Shown here piece by piece: positions 17,565 to 25,455 of a DNA stretch of 46,798 nt (position 1 is the first letter of the stretch; each line of letters starts with the position of its first letter). Under the pieces are notes generated by a model. It was not told the DNA's origin. It was given only the letters and a program-made list of their open reading frames with translations, and searched no databases. The translations under genes were made by a program, and so were the position numbers. This DNA comes from Metabacillus niabensis (lineage in GTDB: Bacteria > Bacillota > Bacilli > Bacillales > Bacillaceae): NCBI RefSeq assembly GCF_020524345.1, contig NZ_JAIVLH010000031.1, forward strand, positions 1-46,798, written 5' to 3'.

Positions 17565-17787
17565 TTGAATAGAAGTGATGGTCAGATACAAAAACACTCC
17601 ATTATAGCACGTTATTTAATAATGTAAGCTGTATATTGTGTTTGTGAAATCTGACTTTTTTATTTAGTAGATCTTTTTAGGTTAATGATTATGTAAAGAG
17701 TATCATTCCATTATGAAAGTTCAGTCTAAAAACCATTATATTATTCATGATATAATAGGTTTTTAGACTAGATGACAGGGTGATTTC

Positions 17788-18594
17788 ATGTTAAGAAAGG
17801 TAATTACCATTAGTATAGTAAGCTTGATTCTTACAGGATGTGTGTCTGAATCAATGTCAACACTTGAAACCAAACCAGTTTCTCTTACACAAAAAGAGGA
17901 ACCTTCAGAAGAGTTTATTCCTAAGTCAGTAAAGCTTGTTGCCCTAGGAGATTCCTTAACAAAGGGAGTAGGGGATGAGTCCAATCAAGGTGGTTATGTA
18001 GGAAGAATAACAGAAATGTTAGAGGAAGAAAAAGAAATCAAAGAGGTGCATGTTGATAACTTTGGGATAAGAGGGCATAAAACGACAAACCTTCAAAAAA
18101 GACTAAAAGAAGAGAATGTTATTCAAGCTTTGAACCAAGCAGATATTATTGTTATAACGATTGGCGGAAATGATATGATGAATGTAGTTCGTCAGAATAT
18201 TTTTTCTTTAGACTTTGAGCCTTTTCGAAAAGAACAACTAAACTTTGAAAGAAGATTAGAGGATATCTTTGCAACGATTCGTGCTCACAATTCAAATGCT
18301 CCTATCATATTTGTAGGACTTTATAATCCTTTTAAATTCATGTTGCCAAATTTACCTGAGATTGATCAAATTATTGAGGAATGGAATAGTGTATCTAAAC
18401 AGATGATTACAAGAGATGAAAATAGTGTGTTTGTACCTGTAGATGATATTTTCTCATCGCAAAGCGATCAAAAGTTGCTTTATAAAGATGAGTTTCATCC
18501 GAATGAGAGTGGGTATACTTTAATGGCAGACCGTATTTATCAAGCCATGACAGCTGAGGATATTACAAAGAAGTTTGTTGGTAGAAATGAGTGA
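17788..18594 (+). CDS. ypmR: SGNH/GDSL-type lipase-like lipoprotein YpmR
   Basis: A 268-residue SGNH hydrolase anchored by a lipobox (LILTGC, Cys18). Block I GDSLTKG carries Ser56; block III is TIGGNDMM; the catalytic Asp-His pair is in DEFHPNESG near 236. Such enzymes deacylate esters of lipids or cell-wall polymers outside the cell; the substrate is unknown. The stop codon overlaps the start region of ypmS, so the two are probably translated together. Confidence 0.9.
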   Translation: MLRKVITISIVSLILTGCVSESMSTLETKPVSLTQKEEPSEEFIPKSVKLVALGDSLTKGVGDESNQGGYVGRITEMLEEEKEIKEVHVDNFGIRGHKTTNLQKRLKEENVIQALNQADIIVITIGGNDMMNVVRQNIFSLDFEPFRKEQLNFERRLEDIFATIRAHNSNAPIIFVGLYNPFKFMLPNLPEIDQIIEEWNSVSKQMITRDENSVFVPVDDIFSSQSDQKLLYKDEFHPNESGYTLMADRIYQAMTAEDITKKFVGRNE

Positions 18595-19180
18595 TTTGAT
18601 GAAAAAATGGAAAATGTTGTTTCTTGTACTTGCTGGGATAAATTTAATTTTTTTAATAGTTGTTTTCTCTTTATTATTAATGCCTGTTGATCAACCAAAA
18701 GAAAAGGAAAAAACTCAGCATATTGATGGACAAGAAATTGTTCCATTCTTAATTGGTACTGATAAAAGCACGTTAACAAAATTAGTGAATCATTATCTTG
18801 AACAGGAAACAGACCAAGAAAACCTAAAGTATTATGTAGAATTAGAGGATAAAGTAAATGTTTATGGTGTTATTAAAGCATTTAATAAAGACGTTGATAT
18901 GAAATTAGTTCTTGAGCCAATCGTAAAGGACGATGGAAACGTACAGTTGCTTGTGAATGAATTATCTATCGGACAATTAAAACTACCGGTATCATATGTA
19001 TTAAAGTATATGAGTACTTATTATGATCTACCTGAATATGTTGTCATTAATTCAAGTGATAAGTTAATTGATATCCATCTAGATCAATTAACTTTAAAAA
19101 ACGGGTTAAGTGCTCGCGCAGAGTCATTTAATCTTGAGGAAGATGATATTACTTTTACATTGCATGTTCCGTTACCATAA
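18587..19180 (+). CDS. ypmS: YpmS, DUF2140 membrane-anchored protein
   Basis: A 197-residue protein with one N-terminal membrane segment (MLFLVLAGINLIFLIVVFSL region) and an extracellular beta-rich domain typical of DUF2140/YpmS. Function unknown. The start is uncertain: the ATG at 18587 overlaps the ypmR stop (ATGA-type coupling), while an ATG at 18599 would give the more usual start MKKWK; neither has a strong ribosome binding site. Confidence 0.85.
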   Translation: MSDLMKKWKMLFLVLAGINLIFLIVVFSLLLMPVDQPKEKEKTQHIDGQEIVPFLIGTDKSTLTKLVNHYLEQETDQENLKYYVELEDKVNVYGVIKAFNKDVDMKLVLEPIVKDDGNVQLLVNELSIGQLKLPVSYVLKYMSTYYDLPEYVVINSSDKLIDIHLDQLTLKNGLSARAESFNLEEDDITFTLHVPLP

Positions 19181-19210
19181 GGTCTAACATACGTTAGACC
19201 TTTGTTTTTC
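19179..19210 (+). terminator. Terminator of ypmR-ypmS
   Basis: AAGGTCTAAC and GTTAGACCTT pair around ATAC and are followed by TGTTTTT. Confidence 0.85.
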
Positions 19211-19381
19211 TCGAAAATTGGTCCAAATTACCCTGCCGATAAAGGCTAGAATGATTATTGTGAAACATGTATACTAAGAGAATAGATTGTCGAAATAAAG
19301 AAAATGATAGATTGTTAGAATGAAAGTCTCAACATTTAATAAGAGGCTCTGTTCCCTTATCTACAAGAGAGGAGGAGCGTA

Positions 19382-20542
19382 ATGTTTTGTACAAACTGTG
19401 GAGCAAATATTGCAGTAAAGTCTGCAAATTATTGTTCTAATTGTGGAAAGAAGCTAGAAGAACAACTACATCCTTCTTCATATAAAAAGAAGAAAATACT
19501 TGTTTATATAACCCCGTTTCTAAGTTTACTACTTGTTACCTCAGGGCTTATTTTGACACATACTTATGAGTCAAAAGTAAATGCTACAGTTCTTAAATTT
19601 CAAGAAAAAGCTGAAAAGGCTGCTTTAGCTGGTGAATATGAGAAAGCACTATCTTATCTTGAATCCGGCCTTTCATTTCGTAATACCTATGATGTAATGA
19701 TAAAAGAAAAAGAAATAGTTGAATCCATTATTGACTTAAATCAAGATCTAAGCGATGTTGAACAAAAAATAATGAATGAACACTTTGAAGATGCTCAGAA
19801 AGATCTTAACTTGATTAAAAGGCAAATTAATACAACTAGTTCACCATTATTTGTGAAACTATCCTATGAAATTAATCAAGTTGAAACGAGTGTCAAGGTT
19901 GGAACGATGAAAGAAGAAATAAATCAGCTTTCTACAATAGATGAATTAGCCGATAAGTTGTCAACTCTCTATTCAATGGAGGTTCAAGAAGCTTCTGAAA
20001 TAAAACAACAAATTTATATGAAGATGGTTAGTATAAGTGCTTCTGATGCTGAAAAGAATTTGGAACAAAAGCACTTTAATAAAGCTATAAATTCAGTCGA
20101 AGAGGCACTGCAATATGTTGTTAACAACGAGAAATTATTATCATTAAAAGATCGTATAATTGAAGAAAAGACTGCATTTGAGGCAGCAGAACAAGAGAGA
20201 ATTAATAAGGCAATACAAGTTGCCAAAAAAGAAGAACAGATGAACTCTACACAAGCAGTAGAATTAGTCGAAGTAAAGGCAAACGTTGATAAATATGGGG
20301 ATGCCTATATTAAAGGCTCTGTTAAAAACAAAGGTACTGAAAGTGTTCATTCAATAGTAATTGAATTTCGGGTTTTAAATGGCAAAGGTTCAATACTAGA
20401 GAGAGGTAAGACAAATGTTTTTCCTAACAAGTTACAGCCTGGTCAAGAAGGAAATTTTGAGCATGTATCATATTCAACAAAAGAAAAGGTAAAGGTTGAG
20501 GTCACAAATATATCATGGCTTTTAGAAGAGAAGAAAGGATAA
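19382..20542 (+). CDS. Zinc-ribbon membrane protein with coiled-coil and FxLYD-type C-terminal domain
   Basis: A 386-residue protein. Residues 1-22 form a cytoplasmic zinc ribbon (Cys3, Cys6, Cys18, Cys21). A membrane helix covers about 37-60. Residues 65-285 are outside and mostly charged helices of TPR or coiled-coil type. The last 95 residues (VEVKANVDKYGDAYIKGSVK and the beta strands after) look like an FxLYD domain. The design recalls TcaA-type envelope proteins, but I cannot name it. GAGAGGAGG precedes the ATG. It ends three bases before the protease gene at 20546, so they form one unit. Confidence 0.8.
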   Translation: MFCTNCGANIAVKSANYCSNCGKKLEEQLHPSSYKKKKILVYITPFLSLLLVTSGLILTHTYESKVNATVLKFQEKAEKAALAGEYEKALSYLESGLSFRNTYDVMIKEKEIVESIIDLNQDLSDVEQKIMNEHFEDAQKDLNLIKRQINTTSSPLFVKLSYEINQVETSVKVGTMKEEINQLSTIDELADKLSTLYSMEVQEASEIKQQIYMKMVSISASDAEKNLEQKHFNKAINSVEEALQYVVNNEKLLSLKDRIIEEKTAFEAAEQERINKAIQVAKKEEQMNSTQAVELVEVKANVDKYGDAYIKGSVKNKGTESVHSIVIEFRVLNGKGSILERGKTNVFPNKLQPGQEGNFEHVSYSTKEKVKVEVTNISWLLEEKKG

Positions 20543-20545
20543 TTT

Positions 20546-21667
20546 ATGAAGAAAAGAATGATTAGCAGTATCTTAATATCCCTTCTCATATGGATTGCAG
20601 GTGGAATAGGCTTTTTTTATGTTAAAGAGTATACGGCAAAAAAAGTTTACTCAGAATCAACGATCTTAAATCAAAACAAAGATGTAAATGTGGTTCAACC
20701 ACCACTAGAGATTAAAGAAATTATTCGGGAAGTTCAAAAGAAGGTTGTAATGGTTGAGTTAGAGGATGGAACAGTCGGTTCCGGCTTTCTCTATAATCAT
20801 AAGGGGGATATCATTACAAACGCACATGTAATAAGTGGTGCGAAGCAGGTGAAAATCCGCACGACAGATGCAATGGGTTATGATGGTGAAGTAATTGGGA
20901 TTAGTACTGAAACCGATGTTGCTGTTGTTAGGGTTAATGGATTAGAAAATGTTGAACCATTAAAGCTGGCACCCAATACTTCGCTCGAACTAGGTGATGA
21001 AATTTTAGCTTTGGGAAGTCCTTTAGGCTTTCAGAACACTGTTACAACTGGAATAATTAGTGGGACCGACAGAGAATTGGACGTAGAACCGTATAAGTAT
21101 GATGATGTTTACCAAATTTCTGCTCCGATTGCTCCAGGAAACAGTGGCGGACCACTAATTGATAGAAGAACAGGAAGTGTTGTGGGAATCAACTCCGCAA
21201 GAATAGAACAAGGAAGCATCGGATTTAGCCTTCCAATTGGAACGGTCCTTCCATTAGTAAATAGCTGGTCTGAAACTCCAATGAAAAACTTACCTGTTGT
21301 AGAAGCGGTTGACGAAGATGAAGAAATCGATGAAAATAAAATTATCGAAACAGCTGATTACCTTGTCAGTTATTTCATTGATAGTATAAATTATCAGGAT
21401 TTTGTAACAGCTTATTCATTATTGGGAAGTAACTGGCAAACAAATATTGATTATCAATCATTTAGAAATGATTATTTGAATATTATTTCAATAAGGGTTG
21501 ATGAGCTTAAAACAACAAAAATTGAAGACAAGGTTCTTGTAGAAACAGTTTTAACGGTTACCGAACAAACAGATCATGGACATAAAAGCACTACTAAAAA
21601 GATGAACTATGAGGTAGCTTATGAGAATGACCAAGCTAAAATAATTTCTGAAGATCAGCAAGAATAG
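20546..21667 (+). CDS. Membrane-anchored trypsin-like (HtrA-type) serine protease without PDZ domain
   Basis: A 373-residue protein with one N-terminal membrane anchor (about 7-27) and an HtrA-like protease domain (65-245). The triad is His94 in TNAHV, Asp124 in TDVAVV and Ser200 in GNSGGPL. No PDZ domain follows; residues 260-373 are instead a probable NTF2-like domain of the kind seen at the end of TcaA-type proteins (FIDSINYQDFVTAYSLLG). It shares a transcript with the zinc-ribbon gene upstream (3-base gap; AAAGGA site). Role in envelope quality control is inference. Confidence 0.85.
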   Translation: MKKRMISSILISLLIWIAGGIGFFYVKEYTAKKVYSESTILNQNKDVNVVQPPLEIKEIIREVQKKVVMVELEDGTVGSGFLYNHKGDIITNAHVISGAKQVKIRTTDAMGYDGEVIGISTETDVAVVRVNGLENVEPLKLAPNTSLELGDEILALGSPLGFQNTVTTGIISGTDRELDVEPYKYDDVYQISAPIAPGNSGGPLIDRRTGSVVGINSARIEQGSIGFSLPIGTVLPLVNSWSETPMKNLPVVEAVDEDEEIDENKIIETADYLVSYFIDSINYQDFVTAYSLLGSNWQTNIDYQSFRNDYLNIISIRVDELKTTKIEDKVLVETVLTVTEQTDHGHKSTTKKMNYEVAYENDQAKIISEDQQE

Positions 21668-21725
21668 TTAGATGTCAGATTATAGATAAATAAGACGTAA
21701 GAGTATTAAGATGGGGGTTCAATGA

Positions 21726-21914
21726 ATGAAAAATAAGTTTATGATCTTTGCGCTTGCTGCAATTCTGGTTTCGTTCATATTTGGCGGGATAGCGTGGCAG
21801 AAGCTTGCTGCTGAAAATATGGATGAGGTATATTTGAATCTTGCATACAGTACAATGTGTCTAAGTGTTGCTTTTTATTTATGGCATATAAAAGATGAAA
21901 AATCTAAATCATAA
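21726..21914 (+). CDS. ypmT: YpmT-like small membrane protein
   Basis: A 62-residue protein with two membrane helices (7-26 and 37-54). The location after the ypmQRS group and the length fit B. subtilis YpmT, function unknown. A GGGGGT site precedes the ATG. The protease unit at 19382-21667 lies between it and ypmS. Confidence 0.75.
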   Translation: MKNKFMIFALAAILVSFIFGGIAWQKLAAENMDEVYLNLAYSTMCLSVAFYLWHIKDEKSKS

Positions 21915-21918
21915 GAAT

Positions 21919-21953
21919 GAAAACTGAGAGGGTTTCAACCTCTCAGTTTTTCT
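21919..21953. terminator. Bidirectional terminator between ypmT and the acidic lipoprotein gene
   Basis: AAAACTGAGAGG and CCTCTCAGTTTT pair around a GTTTCAA loop with T-runs on both sides. Confidence 0.9.
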
Positions 21954-21959
21954 ATTTAA

Positions 21960-22133
21960 TTAAGATCCTTCTTCTTCCGTTTCAACTTCTTCTGTACTTT
22001 CTTCCTCAGTTCCTTCTTCTGTTTCTTCTACATTTGTTTCTTCCTGTTCAGTATCATCTGTGTTGTTACATGCAGCCATTAAAAATACAGCAAGTAATGA
22101 TGCTCCGACTTTTAACAATAAGCTCTTATTCAT
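21960..22133 (-). CDS. Very acidic small lipoprotein
   Basis: A 57-residue lipoprotein. The signal ends in the lipobox VFLMAAC, and the short mature part is made almost only of Glu and Thr in repeats such as EETEEGTEEESTEEVETEEE. GGGAGG lies seven bases before the ATG at 22133; an ATG at 22148 would place that site inside the gene. The acidic tail might bind cations or basic proteins at the membrane, which is inference. No family is recognised. Confidence 0.75.
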   Translation of the reverse strand: MNKSLLLKVGASLLAVFLMAACNNTDDTEQEETNVEETEEGTEEESTEEVETEEEGS

Positions 22134-22437
22134 CTTAATTCCTCCCATGTAACGAATAGTGTTTACTTTGAACCCGGCTGGTTCAATCTAATAATAATAG
22201 AAAATGAATGGGTGTATACTGATTTTACAAAAACTAAACAGGATCTTTAATAATTAATAATAGGTTAAAAATCTATTAATATTTTTTACAATAACTTTTT
22301 ATGAAACTAGGTAAATTAGTCCTTCTATGTTTCAACTCTCAGTCTGTAGACTTACCTACAAGTAAGTATAAATAGATTACATATATTTCATTATGTTCGG
22401 AAAAAATGAGGATATCAATAAAAGGAAGGATGGGAAG
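22134..22437. other. 304-base intergenic region without a gene
   Basis: Very AT-rich. It holds the lipoprotein ribosome binding site at its left end, an imperfect palindrome ACTTAC/GTAAGT at about 22350-22367, and GTATA followed 18 bases later by CATTATG near 22390, a possible but weak SigG-type promoter for the small gene at 22438. Nothing else could be supported. Confidence 0.4.
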
Positions 22438-22563
22438 ATGAAAAAAAATAAATTAAGTTATGAATCAGATGGGAAAATGGGACAGCATAAAGGTAAAAAA
22501 CAAAGCATAAAGAACACCAACAATGAGAAAATGTTTTTTAATACAACACAAAATAGTGAATGA
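22438..22563 (+). CDS. Small basic hydrophilic protein, 41 residues
   Basis: The ATG follows GGAAGG by about eight bases. The product starts MKKNKLSYESDGKMGQHKGK and is rich in Lys, Asn and Gln with no membrane segment. It is of the minor spore-protein type in size and composition, but I cannot assign a family. A terminator follows at once. Confidence 0.55.
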   Translation: MKKNKLSYESDGKMGQHKGKKQSIKNTNNEKMFFNTTQNSE

Positions 22564-22567
22564 TTAA

Positions 22568-22607
22568 AAAAGAGGTAAAGAGAAGTATTATTTTCTCTTA
22601 ACCTCTT
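22568..22607. terminator. Bidirectional terminator
   Basis: AAGAGGTAAAGAGAA and TTCTCTTAACCTCTT pair with one mismatch; T-rich on both sides. It serves the converging genes at 22438 and 22615. Confidence 0.75.
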
Positions 22608-22614
22608 GTCTCTG

Positions 22615-22860
22615 TTATTTATTATTTTGTGCTCTTTTTATAAAAGAAATTTCGTCCTCAATTAAGCCGCATGTTCCGCATTGAATGCGGTATTGAGGTC
22701 CCTTATAGGAAATGTGAAAAGGGTCTAATGCAGATTGATCTAGTTGTTCCACAACATCTCCGGTTTGTGGGTTTAATTTTACAGATTTAACTTGTTGTTC
22801 AATAATATTGAATCTCGTTCTATTGGTTTTGCAATTTGGACATAAATACGGTGATGACAT
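22615..22860 (-). CDS. Small zinc-ribbon protein
   Basis: An 81-residue protein with two cysteine pairs, CPNC near residues 7-10 and CGTCG near 60, forming a likely zinc ribbon. The start at 22860 gives MSSPYLCPNCK and is preceded by GGAGG ten bases upstream; a longer frame from 22899 has no such site. The partner or target is unknown. Confidence 0.7.
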   Translation of the reverse strand: MSSPYLCPNCKTNRTRFNIIEQQVKSVKLNPQTGDVVEQLDQSALDPFHISYKGPQYRIQCGTCGLIEDEISFIKRAQNNK

Positions 22861-22983
22861 AGAATCATGACCTCCATGTGTGTTTTTCTTATTATTCACA
22901 ATGGGGTAGATTTTATGTTTTAAAAAGTGGATATGCTGACAATTTCATAATGAGGTTGTATTCATTTATTCAGAAAAAATATA

Positions 22984-23008
22984 AAAGGATGACCATAAAT
23001 TCATCCTT
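22984..23008 (-). terminator. Terminator of ypoP
   Basis: On the minus strand AAGGATGA and TCATCCTT pair and are followed by TTATATTTTTT. Confidence 0.75.
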
Positions 23009-23023
23009 ATTACAAAGAGGTTA

Positions 23024-23446
23024 TTAAGCTTTTAATAGTTTATTAAATAAGATAATAAAATTCTTAATATCTTCTTCACTAAACTCATTAAATTTATTTA
23101 ATAAAAAATCTGTTTTTTTCTTTTCAAACAATAGAAGGGTATTTTTTCCATCTTCCGTAAGGTGTATGTCTACAATTCGACGATCTTGAACAGAACGAAT
23201 ACGTTCGATCCATTTTTTTTCAATTAGAGAGTCTGTTATAGCTGTAATGTGAGAAGCTGATACATTCAACATTTTAGATAAATCGGAAGATTTTTTAGGA
23301 CCGTGTTCAAATAAAGTCTTTAATATGAAAAACTCGTTTCTTGACATTTCGTTATCGTAAACAAGATTCATTTCTTGGCGTAATTTTCTATATACATGTC
23401 GCATTAAAGCTTCCATTTCATACATTTTTTCTTGACGATTATTCAA
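23024..23446 (-). CDS. ypoP: MarR family transcriptional regulator YpoP
   Basis: A 140-residue MarR-type winged-helix regulator: dimer helices at both ends, a recognition helix in SSDLSKMLNVSASHITAITDSL and a wing at VQDRRIVDIHLTEDG. I chose the TTG at 23446 because GGAGG lies eight bases before it. It is divergent from msrAB, and regulation of that gene is possible but no palindromic operator is obvious in the 120-base gap. Confidence 0.85.
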   Translation of the reverse strand: MNNRQEKMYEMEALMRHVYRKLRQEMNLVYDNEMSRNEFFILKTLFEHGPKKSSDLSKMLNVSASHITAITDSLIEKKWIERIRSVQDRRIVDIHLTEDGKNTLLLFEKKKTDFLLNKFNEFSEEDIKNFIILFNKLLKA

Positions 23447-23602
23447 CTTTTTTCCTCCGTACTTACATAATATCCTTTTCATTAGACTAAGGAAGTTCTA
23501 TCGATGTGTCAAGAGATATCATCATAAATAAGGTAAGCAGTTTACTTTTCTAGGATATAATACATGCTATATAATAGAAATCATTAGTTCATATGAGGTA
23601 GG

Positions 23603-24568
23603 GTGATTAAATTAATGAATAATAATCATAATTTAGAATTAGCTACGTTTGCGGGTGGATGTTTTTGGTGTATGGTTCAACCATTTGATGAATTACCAGG
23701 TATTGAGAGCGTTATATCAGGGTATACAGGTGGAGAAAAAGAAAATCCTACTTATGAAGAGGTATGTTCAAATAGGACTGGACATTTAGAAGCTGTACAA
23801 ATTACGTATAACCCGGATATTTTCCCTTATGAGAGGTTATTAGAGCTGTTTTGGCAACAAATTGATCCGACAGATAATGGAGGTCAATTTTATGATCGCG
23901 GAGAATCATATCAAACAGCTATATTTTACCATTCTAAAGAGCAAAAAGTGCTTGCTGAACAGTCTAAAAAGGATCTTGAAAATAGCAACAGGTTTTCTAA
24001 ACCTATCGTAACTGAAATTCGTGAGGCAATGCCTTTTTATCCTGCTGAAGAATATCATCAGGATTTTTATAAGAAGAGTACAGGACGTTATAAACAATAT
24101 CGTTCAGGTTCTGGAAGGGATCAGTTTATTGAACAACATTGGAAAGATAAAAATCATCTAAAAACTTCATTAACACCAATGCAGTATGAAGTAACACAAA
24201 AAAGTGGAACAGAGCCTCCATTTAACAATGAATTTTGGAATCATGAAGAACAAGGGATTTATGTTGATATCGTTTCAGGTAAACCCTTATTTAGCTCAAC
24301 GGATAAATATGATGCAGGATGCGGATGGCCAAGTTTTACAAAACCGATTCAGGACTTTGAAGTGGTCGAAAAATTAGATACTTCCCATGGTATGGTTAGA
24401 ACAGAAGTTAGAAGTAAAACAGCTGATTCACATCTTGGTCATGTCTTTGATGATGGTCCGGGTCCAAGCAGGCTAAGGTATTGTATAAATTCGGCAGCAT
24501 TAAAATTTATCCCAAAGAAAGATTTAGAAAAAGAAGGGTATGGAAAATATCTATCATTATTCGAATAG
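23603..24568 (+). CDS. msrAB: Fused peptide methionine sulfoxide reductase MsrA-MsrB
   Basis: The enzyme repairs oxidised methionine of both stereoisomers. Residues 10-165 are MsrA, with the catalytic Cys20 in GGCFWC. Residues 180-321 are MsrB, with the catalytic Cys294 in [11 protein letters not shown] and Cys240 in AGCGWPSF. The usual MsrB zinc cysteines are replaced ([11 protein letters not shown]), a known zinc-free variant. In B. subtilis msrA and msrB are separate neighbours. GTG at 23603 is four bases after GAGG; an ATG at 23615 is also possible but far from that site. Confidence 0.95.
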   Translation: MIKLMNNNHNLELATFAGGCFWCMVQPFDELPGIESVISGYTGGEKENPTYEEVCSNRTGHLEAVQITYNPDIFPYERLLELFWQQIDPTDNGGQFYDRGESYQTAIFYHSKEQKVLAEQSKKDLENSNRFSKPIVTEIREAMPFYPAEEYHQDFYKKSTGRYKQYRSGSGRDQFIEQHWKDKNHLKTSLTPMQYEVTQKSGTEPPFNNEFWNHEEQGIYVDIVSGKPLFSSTDKYDAGCGWPSFTKPIQDFEVVEKLDTSHGMVRTEVRSKTADSHLGHVFDDGPGPSRLRYCINSAALKFIPKKDLEKEGYGKYLSLFE

Positions 24569-24573
24569 TAAGT

Positions 24574-24602
24574 AAAAAGGGCTGAAGTTCAGCCTTTTTA
24601 AA
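24574..24602 (+). terminator. Terminator of msrAB
   Basis: AAAAAGGGCTGAA and TTCAGCCTTTTT pair as a compact stem ending in T's. Confidence 0.85.
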
Positions 24603-24666
24603 TGCAGACATACAAATTACGTAGTATATAGAATAGGGTATATTGGAGAAAAAAGGAGTGGGGATT

Positions 24667-25044
24667 GTGGCAGTTTTAGGTTTTGAACATGTAGGTATCC
24701 AAATAGCTGATATTGATAAATCAATTTCTTTTTACCAAGAGGTAGTAGGTTTAAAACTTCTTGATCAATTTTTACATACTGATGGGAAAATGAAATTGGC
24801 ATTTTTAGGTGTGAAAGACCAAATTATAGTCGAATTAATTGAAGGATATAATCCGGATTTACCTGATGAAGGAAAAGTACATCATATTGCATTCAGAGTT
24901 GATAATATTGAAGCTGAGAGAAGAAGATTACAGTCTGCCAATGTGGAATGGATTTATGAAGATATTACTGTTTTACCAAATGGTGCAAAGTATATATTCT
25001 TTCGGGGTCCTGATCAAGAATGGATTGAATTTTTCGAAAAATAA
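24667..25044 (+). CDS. VOC (glyoxalase-like) family protein
   Basis: A 125-residue vicinal-oxygen-chelate protein with paired beta-alpha-beta modules: FEHVGIQIADIDKSISFYQ at the start and VHHIAFRVDNIEAE in the second half. The His residues and Glu in IIVELIEG and EWIEFFE are the expected metal ligands. Substrate unknown; lactoylglutathione lyase-like or epimerase-like roles are both possible. The GTG at 24667 has AAAGGAG seven bases upstream. Confidence 0.88.
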   Translation: MAVLGFEHVGIQIADIDKSISFYQEVVGLKLLDQFLHTDGKMKLAFLGVKDQIIVELIEGYNPDLPDEGKVHHIAFRVDNIEAERRRLQSANVEWIYEDITVLPNGAKYIFFRGPDQEWIEFFEK

Positions 25045-25052
25045 TATGTGTT

Positions 25053-25084
25053 AACCGTGCTAAGTCCCGAAGCACGGTTTTTTC
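25053..25084 (+). terminator. Terminator of the VOC gene
   Basis: AACCGTGCT and AGCACGGTT pair and are followed by TTTTT. Confidence 0.85.
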
Positions 25085-25142
25085 ATTGTTGTTGCATATG
25101 TAGACTGAAGTGATTTTTTTACCTAGAAACTAGGCGAACACA

Positions 25143-25174
25143 CATACAATACAACCCACCTATAGCATAATGTA
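25143..25174 (+). promoter_or_regulatory. Possible mother-cell (SigK/SigE) -10 elements upstream of the YjcZ-type gene
   Basis: CATACAATA (25143-25151) and CATAATGTA (25166-25174) both fit CATANNNTA. The second is well placed for the ATG at 25212. The -35 signals are weak, so this is tentative. Confidence 0.35.
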
Positions 25175-25211
25175 GAGTGAAATCAAAATAAATTATGGGG
25201 AGTGAGTTATT

Positions 25212-25334
25212 ATGCATTGCTATAATGAGTGTGGATATCCATATGGTGGCGGTTACGGTTACGGGAACAGCTTCGTTTTAATTGTAGTACTTTTCATCTT
25301 GTTAATCATCGTAGGTGCAGCTTATATTAACTAA
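25212..25334 (+). CDS. YjcZ family sporulation peptide
   Basis: A 40-residue peptide: a Gly/Tyr-rich start ([20 protein letters not shown]) followed by one hydrophobic helix ([19 protein letters not shown]). This is the YjcZ/YuzJ-type small sporulation protein pattern common in Bacillus. GGGGAG lies nine bases before the ATG. It stands alone between two terminators. Confidence 0.85.
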   Translation: MHCYNECGYPYGGGYGYGNSFVLIVVLFILLIIVGAAYIN

Positions 25335-25350
25335 TCCATCGAACACTTTT

Positions 25351-25378
25351 GGAGCTCAATATGGGCTCCTTTTTTGTA
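25351..25378 (+). terminator. Terminator of the YjcZ-type gene
   Basis: GGAGCTC and GGGCTCC pair around a short loop and are followed by TTTTTTG. Confidence 0.8.
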
Positions 25379-25397
25379 AACCGAAACAAATATAAAG

Positions 25398-25426
25398 TTG
25401 ACATATTAACGCCTAATCATTACCAT
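25398..25426 (+). promoter_or_regulatory. Promoter of bioB (SigA)
   Basis: A perfect TTGACA (25398-25403), 17-base spacer and TACCAT (25421-25426). No clear BirA operator palindrome is seen around it. Confidence 0.6.
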
Positions 25427-25455
25427 TAGAGTAGATGAATAAAGGGGGAATATAT

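Noticed and set aside
17565-17787. Possible gene or RNA in the 223-base gap between ypmQ and ypmR
   Set aside because: Only AT-rich sequence and weak partial palindromes; no frame with a ribosome binding site and no stable hairpin with a T-run.
21917-22138. 73-residue plus-strand frame
   Set aside because: Shadow of the acidic lipoprotein gene on the minus strand and overlapping the shared terminator.
25379-25455. BirA operator in front of bioB
   Set aside because: No long palindrome with TTGTTAAC-type arms is present, only a single TTAAC.
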